7,629 nt of DNA from Eubacteriales bacterium (GTDB lineage: Bacteria; Bacillota; Clostridia; Acetivibrionales; STF1-152). Of this stretch, positions 1-5,392 are shown piece by piece (position 1 is the first letter of the stretch; each line of letters opens with the position of its first letter). The translations under genes were made by a program, and so were the position numbers. The stretch is taken from positions 1 to 7,629 of the forward strand of contig JAQVNH010000045.1 in NCBI GenBank assembly GCA_028703215.1, written 5' to 3'. The notes below the pieces were generated by a model. That model was not told the DNA's origin. It did not search any database and saw only the letters and a program-made list of their open reading frames with translations.

Positions 1-690
1 AAGGGAGTTTCTTATATAATAAATATCTCCAGCGATAAAGATTCGATCGGGGAGTCGATATCCCTTGCGCATAAATATGATTTTATTTACGCATCAGTTG
101 GGCTTCATCCTCAAAGCTGCAAAAATTTTAGCGAGCGGGACCTCGATTACATTGCTCAGAAAGCAGCTGACCCCAAAGTTGTAGCCATAGGCGAAATTGG
201 TCTTGATTACTATTATGACAGTTCGTTTTCCAAAGATCAGCAGAAGGCTTTTGCATTGCAGATCGGGCTTGCGAAGTCGATGAAACTACCGATAATCGTA
301 CATGACAGAGATGCGCACGAGGATATCATGAAAATTATTAAGAGTGAAAATGCCGGCGCAGCAGGAGGTACTTTTCATGCATTTTCGGGAAGTGTCGAAA
401 TGGCAAAAGAGGTTCTGAAAAACGAATTTTATATATCCGTCGGAGGAGTAGTGACTTTTAAAAATGCCAGGAAACTTCTTGATGTGGTGCGCTATGTGCC
501 GCTTGAACGTCTTCTTATCGAAACCGATTGTCCGTACCTCGCCCCTCATCCATTCAGAGGGACGCGCAATGATTCCGGTCATCTGAAATACATTGCCATG
601 AAAATTGCGGAATTGAAGTCCGACACTTTTGAAAATGTAGCAGCTATCACTGCGGGGAATGCCAAAAAGCTCTTTAATATAGGGGGATAA
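1..690 (+). CDS. tatD: TatD family metal-dependent hydrolase (3'-5' DNase type), 5'-truncated by the window
   Basis: The reading frame is open from base 1, giving 229 visible residues before the TAA at 688-690. TatD proteins are usually about 255-260 residues, so roughly 25-30 N-terminal residues, including the HxH metal-binding pair, lie upstream. The TTG at 256 is internal and is not the start. Visible family motifs (numbered from the window edge) are ASVGLHP at 31-37, GEIGLDYY at 64-71 with the metal-ligand Glu65, VHDRDA with His101, FHAFSG with His126, and ETDCPYLAPHPFRG with Asp176. These are the expected ligands of the two-metal TIM-barrel site. Characterised TatD proteins are cytoplasmic, Mg-dependent nucleases acting on DNA 3' ends. 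In Bacillus the homologue (yabD) lies between metS and yabE, which fits the genes downstream. The last codons contain the ribosome binding site (GGGGG at 682-686) of the next gene, so the two are probably co-transcribed. Confidence 0.95.
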   Translation, partial: KGVSYIINISSDKDSIGESISLAHKYDFIYASVGLHPQSCKNFSERDLDYIAQKAADPKVVAIGEIGLDYYYDSSFSKDQQKAFALQIGLAKSMKLPIIVHDRDAHEDIMKIIKSENAGAAGGTFHAFSGSVEMAKEVLKNEFYISVGGVVTFKNARKLLDVVRYVPLERLLIETDCPYLAPHPFRGTRNDSGHLKYIAMKIAELKSDTFENVAAITAGNAKKLFNIGG

Positions 691-692
691 TA

Positions 693-1445
693 ATGAAAAA
701 ATTTATTCTTGTGCTTATATGCATAGCGATACTGCTGTTTTTCGTGGCATTCAACTACCTGATCTGGGACAGGGACAAGAAAGCTGAGGATATTGAAAAC
801 CTCAAATGGACCAATGCCAATAACATCAGCAATATCAATTACCTTACGCGTCAGATAGAAAACCTCCAGGAAGAGAAAAAGGCGCTGGGTGAAAATATAA
901 CCGTTCTTGAAGAGGATATCGAATCTTTGAACGGAGATCTTGAAGAAGCAAGCTCGGAGATCGAGGGATTAAATTCAGTGATAGCCGACAAGGATGCTAC
1001 GATAAAGGTCATAAAAGATCAGGTTGATTCGGATTTTCTCTATGCTATAATCGAGCGGTGGGCAGCGGCTATGAATGCCGAAGACCTGGCGGCTGCACAT
1101 GAGATGCTTTACAGTCATGCCGAAGAGGGAACGAAATACTTCGCTCTTCCGGAGTTTAAACTGATGTATGAAGGCAAGCTGGATGAGATGACTATAGTAT
1201 CGGCGGGTTTGACCGAGGATGAGGATGCGGAAGATAACGGCGGAGACCTTCAAAAAAAATATATTTTTAAAGTCGATATAAGCGCGGTCTTTTCTCCTGA
1301 AGCTGCAACAGAAGTTTTGCCGGGCCAAATGATCGTAAACGGGGATAATTCGCTTCTGATAAAGATCGATTTTGACGAAGCCCTGAAGGAGTGGTTTATC
1401 GTCAATATGACAAGATTTGAAGAACCGGCTCAACCGTTAAATTGA
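693..1445 (+). CDS. Membrane-anchored coiled-coil protein of unknown function with a possible NTF2-like C-terminal domain
   Basis: I do not recognise a named family for this 250-residue protein. It starts at ATG 693, 6 nt after GGGGG (682-686) and 2 nt after the tatD stop, which suggests translational coupling. Residues 1-3 are MKK, followed by one hydrophobic segment (about 4-24) and then charged residues. With no cleavage motif evident, this is probably an uncleaved membrane anchor with the rest outside the cell. Residues 51-111 form a regular heptad coiled coil: Leu51, Ile55, Leu58, Leu65, Ile69, Leu72, Ile76, Leu79, Leu83, Ile90, Leu93, Ile97, Ile104, Ile107 and Val111 follow strict 3-4 spacing. 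The C-terminal part (about 114-242) begins with a helix carrying ERWAAAMNAEDL, has an acidic linker near 174-185, and ends in beta-rich segments (KYIFKVDISAVF, SLLIKIDFD, EWFIVNMTRF). That layout resembles NTF2-like/DUF4878-type domains, but this is inference only. A role at the cell envelope is plausible from its position before a 3D-domain gene. Confidence 0.85.
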   Translation: MKKFILVLICIAILLFFVAFNYLIWDRDKKAEDIENLKWTNANNISNINYLTRQIENLQEEKKALGENITVLEEDIESLNGDLEEASSEIEGLNSVIADKDATIKVIKDQVDSDFLYAIIERWAAAMNAEDLAAAHEMLYSHAEEGTKYFALPEFKLMYEGKLDEMTIVSAGLTEDEDAEDNGGDLQKKYIFKVDISAVFSPEAATEVLPGQMIVNGDNSLLIKIDFDEALKEWFIVNMTRFEEPAQPLN

Positions 1446-1470
1446 CAAACACGATTAATTAGTTTAAAAT
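1442..1470 (+). promoter_or_regulatory. Sigma-A-type promoter for the G5/3D gene, overlapping the upstream stop codon
   Basis: The -35 hexamer TTGACA (1442-1447) and -10 hexamer TAAAAT (1465-1470) are separated by 17 nt. The -35 contains the TGA stop of the coiled-coil gene (1443-1445). Transcription would start near 1477, giving a leader of about 33 nt. The G5/3D and rsmA genes could therefore be transcribed separately from tatD as well as by read-through. Confidence 0.75.
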
Positions 1471-1478
1471 TGCCTGGG

Positions 1479-1495
1479 ATTTAGAAATGCTAAAT
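1479..1495 (+). other. Stem-loop at the predicted mRNA 5' end, directly before the ribosome binding site
   Basis: ATTTAG (1479-1484) and CTAAAT (1490-1495) form a perfect 6-bp stem with a 5-nt loop (AAATG). It begins about 2 nt from the predicted transcription start and ends 2 nt before the AGGAGGG ribosome binding site. The stem is A/U-rich and therefore weak. It could protect the 5' end of the mRNA or tune access to the binding site, or it could be chance. Confidence 0.35.
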
Positions 1496-1497
1496 TT

Positions 1498-1504
1498 AGG
1501 AGGG
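1498..1504 (+). promoter_or_regulatory. Strong ribosome binding site that supports a TTG start
   Basis: AGGAGGG lies 5 nt upstream of TTG 1510-1512. It is the strongest Shine-Dalgarno match in the window and decides the start, because no ATG or GTG lies at a suitable distance and the encoded N terminus (basic stretch, then hydrophobic segment) makes sense only from this TTG. Confidence 0.85.
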
Positions 1505-1509
1505 ACGTT

Positions 1510-2346
1510 TTGAAAGAAAGTCAGGCAAAAATAAAACGCAGACAGAAGGAAAGAAGAATAAGGATTACTTACGGATGTCTGCTGTCAATAGCTTGTGTGG
1601 CAATATCTATGGGCGTTATAAAAATCACGGCGGAACCCGTGGAAGAAGCTTTTATTGCAAATTCGGAACAAGTAGATTCGGAAATAAAAGACATTGTTTC
1701 AGCGGAGCCGGTGGTGATCCGCGAGGTAAAAACTGATGTCGAACTGGAAACGATACCTTACAGAGTTGAGCAAAGAGTAAACGATTCGCTTGATGAAGGT
1801 ATCGAAAACATTTTGAGAGAAGGCAGGGAGGGAACCTGCGCGAGCGTTTACAACGTATTTATAGTAAATGGCGTCGAAACAGCGCGTATTCTGGAAAAGG
1901 AAACGATCATCAGAGAACCGGTATCAAGGATTGTTGAGATGGGCACGATTCTGAATTTCTTCAACTCAAGAGGAGACCGGGTAAGATATGACAGAATGCT
2001 TGAAATGAGAGCTACTTCCTATACTGCTTCATATAAGGACACCGGAAAGCATCCGGATCATCCGCAGTTTGGCATCACATATACCGGGATGCAGGTCAGG
2101 CTTGGTATTATTGCTGTTGATCCCAGGGTCATCCCGCTTGGCACCAAGGTATATGTCGAGGGTGTCGGGAATGTGCCGGACTACGGTTATGCGATAGCCG
2201 CAGATATCGGAAGCGCGATAAAGGGAGATCTCATAGACTTGTATTTTAATGACCAGGTCACCGTTGACGCGTGGGGATGCAAGAATATGAGAGTGTATGT
2301 TTTGCGTGATCAAAAGGTTGACATTTTTGCGCTGAGAAACGATTAG
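1510..2346 (+). CDS. G5 and 3D domain protein, YabE-like cell-wall-active protein
   Basis: The protein has 278 residues. It starts with a very basic segment (about 1-18) and a single hydrophobic segment (about 19-39), giving a signal anchor or signal peptide that places the remainder outside the membrane. Residues about 68-146 fit a G5 domain, which binds cell-wall polysaccharide in characterised members. Residues about 164-267 form a 3D domain: RATSYTAS at 167-174, AVDPRVIPLGTKVYVEG at 202-218, AADIG at 230-234 and GDLIDLYF at 239-246. The three aspartates that name the domain appear as Asp204, Asp232 and Asp243. The 3D domain has a double-psi beta-barrel fold related to lytic transglycosylase MltA, and members (YocH, YabE/Sps) are thought to cleave or remodel peptidoglycan in Bacillota. 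Bacillus YabE is longer and carries DUF348 domains before G5. Here the space between the anchor and G5 is too short for them. The gene is expressed from its own promoter and is followed 24 nt later by rsmA. Confidence 0.9.
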   Translation: MKESQAKIKRRQKERRIRITYGCLLSIACVAISMGVIKITAEPVEEAFIANSEQVDSEIKDIVSAEPVVIREVKTDVELETIPYRVEQRVNDSLDEGIENILREGREGTCASVYNVFIVNGVETARILEKETIIREPVSRIVEMGTILNFFNSRGDRVRYDRMLEMRATSYTASYKDTGKHPDHPQFGITYTGMQVRLGIIAVDPRVIPLGTKVYVEGVGNVPDYGYAIAADIGSAIKGDLIDLYFNDQVTVDAWGCKNMRVYVLRDQKVDIFALRND

Positions 2347-2370
2347 CGCTAACTTGATGCCGGGGTTTTC

Positions 2371-3228
2371 ATGGGCAAGCTTCACGATATATTTCAGGAA
2401 TATAAAATCAGACCGATAAAATCACTCGGGCAAAACTTTCTTATAGACGGAGCTGTCCTGCAAAAAATTGCGGACGCCGGAAATATTTCATCAAATGATA
2501 TCGCTGTCGAAATTGGCGCCGGCATGGGCGGTCTTACGACTGAGCTGGCTAAACGTGCGGAAAGGGTTCTGGCTGTTGAGATCGACACAAAGCTGTTCGG
2601 GTATCTAAAGAATCTTTTCGGCAATTCTGAAAATGTGAAAATCCTGAATGCGGATATTATGAAAATAAGTCTGTCAGATGAAATTGCCGCGCTGAGCTGG
2701 GATACAGGCGATCCGATCAAAGTGATCGCCAATCTTCCGTATTATATTACGACTCCGGTTTTGATGCGGATGCTTGAAAAGAATTATAAAATAAAAATAA
2801 TGGTGCTGATGATGCAAAAGGAAGTCGCGGATAGAATACTTGCGGCCCCGGGAACCAAGACTTACGGCGCCCTTACAGTTGCCGCAGGATATTATTGCAG
2901 CGTTAGGAAAATTACCGATGTCCCGCCCCACTGTTTTGTACCTCAGCCGGGGGTAACTTCATCCGTGCTGAGATTCGATGTGTATGAAAAACCGCAGGTC
3001 AAACTCCTTGACAGGGATTTCTTCTTTCGGACTGTGAGAGCCGCTTTTAACCAAAGGAGGAAAACTTTGCTGAATGCATTGTCAAACTCCGAAAATTTCA
3101 ATAATTCAAAAGAAGAAATCAGAAATATCCTTTCAAATGAAGGAATAGAAGAGAATCGAAGGGGGGAGACTCTCAGCATTTTGCAATTTGCGAATCTCTC
3201 TAATTCACTTTTTTTAAATAAACATTGA
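2371..3228 (+). CDS. rsmA: 16S rRNA adenine(1518)-N6/adenine(1519)-N6-dimethyltransferase RsmA (KsgA)
   Basis: This 285-residue enzyme transfers four methyl groups from S-adenosylmethionine to two adjacent adenines in the 3'-terminal hairpin of 16S rRNA, late in 30S assembly. The motifs are complete and in order: KSLGQNFL at 17-24, SAM-binding EIGAGMGGLT at 47-56, VEID at 69-72, NADI at 93-96, catalytic NLPYY at 121-125, MMQKEVADRI at 147-156, the P-x-F-x-P-x-P region at 186-193, and the C-terminal RAAFNQRRKTL at 223-233. Length is normal for the family. The ATG at 2371 is the only usable start: an in-frame TAA lies at 2350-2352 with no other start codon between. Its ribosome binding site is weak (GGGG at 2362-2365), so translation may depend on coupling to the gene ending at 2346. 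In Bacillus rnmV (ribonuclease M5) precedes this gene; it is not present here. I see no clear terminator after the stop. Confidence 0.98.
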   Translation: MGKLHDIFQEYKIRPIKSLGQNFLIDGAVLQKIADAGNISSNDIAVEIGAGMGGLTTELAKRAERVLAVEIDTKLFGYLKNLFGNSENVKILNADIMKISLSDEIAALSWDTGDPIKVIANLPYYITTPVLMRMLEKNYKIKIMVLMMQKEVADRILAAPGTKTYGALTVAAGYYCSVRKITDVPPHCFVPQPGVTSSVLRFDVYEKPQVKLLDRDFFFRTVRAAFNQRRKTLLNALSNSENFNNSKEEIRNILSNEGIEENRRGETLSILQFANLSNSLFLNKH

Positions 3229-3257
3229 AATGGATCCCACTTTCATATAAAATCTAT

Positions 3258-3285
3258 TTGATTTCGCGAGCAAATAAAGTATAAT
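3258..3285 (+). promoter_or_regulatory. Sigma-A-type promoter for the PEP carboxykinase gene
   Basis: TTGATT (3258-3263) and a perfect TATAAT (3280-3285) are 16 nt apart. The predicted start near 3292 gives a short leader of about 25 nt, too short for a riboswitch. The PEP carboxykinase gene is therefore probably an independent unit. Confidence 0.75.
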
Positions 3286-3317
3286 ATTTACTAATTGCAT
3301 GTTGAGGGGGTAATTGG

Positions 3318-5150
3318 ATGGATAACAAGAATTTAAAAAAGCTCGAAGCATTAAAAAACCCAAAAGTAATGGAATATGTCAATGAAGCAATAGCGCTATG
3401 CAAACCTGACAAGGTTACCGTTATAACAGATTCGCCGGAAGATGCGGCATATGTCAGAGAACTGGCGATAAAAAACGGCGAGGAAGCTAAACTGAATACC
3501 CAGGGCCACACGATACACTTTGATGGTCCGAAGGACCAGGGCAGGGATAAGGAACACACTAGATATCTGGTTTCAAAGGATATAAACTGGGGTATTGATG
3601 TGAATTACACCCTTAAGAAAGAAGGGGTGCCCGAGATCAGGGCGATCGTTGACGGTTCAATGAAAGGCAAGGAAATGCTTATCAGCTTTTTTGCGCTCGG
3701 GCCTCTTAATTCGCAGTTCTCCCTTAAAGCACTTCAGGTCACTGACTCGGCGTACGTAACTCACGCCGAGGCAATACTCTACAGATCCGGATATAACGAA
3801 TTCAAGAAACTTAACGGTTCGGCGGATTTCCTGTATTTTCTTCATTCGGCGGGACGTCTTGAGAACGGCGTAAGCATGGATGTCGACAAGAGAAGAATCT
3901 ACATCGATCTTGAAGAAAACAGAGTCTACACAATTAACAATCAGTACGCCGGCAACAGCGTAGGTCTCAAAAAACTTGCGTTCCGTCTAGCCATACAAAA
4001 AGCGAACAACGAAGGCTGGCTTGCAGAGCACATGTTCCTTATGGGAGTGCACGGAAAACGCGGAAGGATAACATACTTTACTGGAGCTTTCCCGAGTGCG
4101 TGCGGCAAAACAAGCACGGCAATGATCCCGGGACAGACTATCATAGGCGACGACATCGCCTACCTGAGAAAAGTGGACGGTAAAGTTAGAGCGGTCAATG
4201 TTGAGCAGGGAATTTTCGGCATAATCCAGGATGTGAATCCGAGGGATGACGCGCTGATCTACAAAGCGCTCACTACTCCGAGAGAAGTAATATTCTCAAA
4301 TGTCCTGATAAACAGCGGGAAGCCTTACTGGCTTGGCATGGGAATGGAACCTCCAGAGGAAGGCATTAACTTTGCCGGCAAATGGTTCAAGGGAAAAACC
4401 GATGCAAACGGCAAGCCCGTACCTTATGCGCATAAAAATGCAAGATATACGATAAGGATAAGCGAACTCGACAACGCCGACAAAAAGGCGGATGACCCCA
4501 AAGGTGTCATGGTCCAGGCTATAGTTTACGGAGGAAGGGACTCGGATACATCGGTACCCATCGCCGAATCATTGACCTGGGCGCACGGAGTATTCATGGG
4601 CTCGACAGTGGAGTCGGAAACGACTGCTGCCACTATAGGAAAAGAAGGCGTCAGGGAACACAGCCCGATGGCAAACCTTGATTTTCTGTCGGTTCCGCTG
4701 AAAAAATATATTAAAAATCACCTCGCTTTCGGGAAGAATCTCGAGGTCAGGCCTAAGATATACACGACAAACTATTTTCTGAAAAGCGACGGGAAATATC
4801 TCAACGACATACCCGACAAAAAAGTATGGATACTGTGGGCGGAGGGAAGAGTGCATAAAGAGTATAAAGCGCTAAAAACACCCATAGGAATGATACCTAT
4901 GTATGAAGATCTGAAAAAAATGTTCAAAAAAGAAAGAAACAAGGATTACAGCCGCGAGGACTACATAGCGCAATTCTCGCTGAGAGTCGGCAAATACCTC
5001 GAAAAAATGGAAAGAATGGTTGCAGTTTTCAACGGTATCGATATGCCGGCAGCCTTCAGTAAGGAATTGCAGGAACAGATAAGCCGGCTTAAGGAAACAA
5101 AGAAAAAATATGGAGATATCGTTTCTCCGTTTGAGTTTGAAAAGAAATAG
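3318..5150 (+). CDS. pckG: Phosphoenolpyruvate carboxykinase, GTP-type family (divergent nucleotide-binding loop)
   Basis: The protein has 610 residues, the usual length of the GTP-dependent family (EC 4.1.1.32), which interconverts oxaloacetate + GTP and phosphoenolpyruvate + CO2 + GDP. In anaerobes it often runs toward oxaloacetate. The ATG at 3318 follows GAGGGGG (3304-3310) by 7 nt. The family signature FPSACGKT at 258-265 contains the P-loop and the reactive cysteine (Cys262), which separates this family from the ATP-dependent one. GDDIA at 277-281 is the metal-binding kinase-2 motif. Other active-site positions known from animal enzymes can be aligned by eye: Arg82, Tyr210 with Asn213 (YAGN), Lys218/Lys219, His238 (AEHM), and Asn374 and Arg376 (NAR). 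WAHGVFMGST at 421-430 is also typical. The stretch holding the guanine in animal and proteobacterial enzymes (a FLWPGFGEN-like loop) is instead YLNDIPDKK at 494-502. GTP use is thus likely but not proven. The gene ends 14 nt before an intrinsic terminator stem, so it is monocistronic. Confidence 0.95.
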   Translation: MDNKNLKKLEALKNPKVMEYVNEAIALCKPDKVTVITDSPEDAAYVRELAIKNGEEAKLNTQGHTIHFDGPKDQGRDKEHTRYLVSKDINWGIDVNYTLKKEGVPEIRAIVDGSMKGKEMLISFFALGPLNSQFSLKALQVTDSAYVTHAEAILYRSGYNEFKKLNGSADFLYFLHSAGRLENGVSMDVDKRRIYIDLEENRVYTINNQYAGNSVGLKKLAFRLAIQKANNEGWLAEHMFLMGVHGKRGRITYFTGAFPSACGKTSTAMIPGQTIIGDDIAYLRKVDGKVRAVNVEQGIFGIIQDVNPRDDALIYKALTTPREVIFSNVLINSGKPYWLGMGMEPPEEGINFAGKWFKGKTDANGKPVPYAHKNARYTIRISELDNADKKADDPKGVMVQAIVYGGRDSDTSVPIAESLTWAHGVFMGSTVESETTAATIGKEGVREHSPMANLDFLSVPLKKYIKNHLAFGKNLEVRPKIYTTNYFLKSDGKYLNDIPDKKVWILWAEGRVHKEYKALKTPIGMIPMYEDLKKMFKKERNKDYSREDYIAQFSLRVGKYLEKMERMVAVFNGIDMPAAFSKELQEQISRLKETKKKYGDIVSPFEFEKK

Positions 5151-5164
5151 CATTCAGGCACACC

Positions 5165-5200
5165 AAAATAGCGGCCGTCAGAAGCCGCTATTTTTGTTTT
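5165..5200 (+). terminator. Intrinsic terminator after the PEP carboxykinase gene
   Basis: A perfect 11-bp stem (5165-5175 with 5184-5194, core ATAGCGGC / GCCGCTAT) closes an 8-nt loop and runs into the T-tract TTTTTGTTTT at 5191-5200. It starts 14 nt after the stop codon at 5148-5150. This is a textbook Rho-independent terminator on the + strand and separates this gene from guaB. Confidence 0.95.
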
Positions 5201-5264
5201 AACAGAGAAAAAGCGTTTCATTTTAATTTGCAATTTGCGGACACGATCATTACGCCTATTTTTC

Positions 5265-5293
5265 TTGACGCGACTATATCCTGATAGTATAAT
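5265..5293 (+). promoter_or_regulatory. Strong sigma-A-type promoter for guaB
   Basis: TTGACG (5265-5270) and a perfect TATAAT (5288-5293) are separated by the optimal 17 nt. The sequence upstream (5217-5264) is rich in A/T tracts that could serve as an UP element. The predicted start near 5300 leaves a leader of about 93 nt before guaB. Confidence 0.85.
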
Positions 5294-5299
5294 GATTAG

Positions 5300-5392
5300 A
5301 ATATAAAAAGACGAAACATTCATGTCGGCAGACCGCAATCATATCGTTTCCAGGCGTTAAAACGGCTTATCCGAAGAAAGGGGTATCATTCT
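5300..5392 (+). other. guaB 5' leader with mutually exclusive weak pairings
   Basis: The leader between the predicted start and the guaB ATG contains CGTTTC at 5345-5350. Part of it (GTTTC) can pair upstream with GAAAC at 5313-5317, enclosing a small CGG/CCG hairpin at 5326-5335. Alternatively CGTTT can pair downstream with AAACG at 5360-5364. These two pairings exclude each other. No T-tract follows, and I do not recognise a known riboswitch, including the purine type. The ribosome binding site AAAGGGG (5377-5383) lies outside both pairings. Confidence 0.3.

Noticed and set aside
975..1433. Minus-strand open frame (152 codons) opposite the coiled-coil gene
   Set aside because: The plus strand has a strong ribosome binding site, an anchor and a regular heptad pattern. 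The antisense translation is cysteine- and arginine-rich with no domain signal.
3226..3245. Hairpin TGAAATGG / CCA-c-TTTCA overlapping the rsmA stop, as a terminator
   Set aside because: The stem has a bulge and a 3-nt loop, few G-C pairs, and is followed by a mixed A/T sequence with no T-run.
5311..5328. PurR box-like sequence (CGAAACATT) in the guaB leader
   Set aside because: It has an extra base relative to the PurBox core as I recall it, and the required second, oppositely oriented box at proper spacing is absent.
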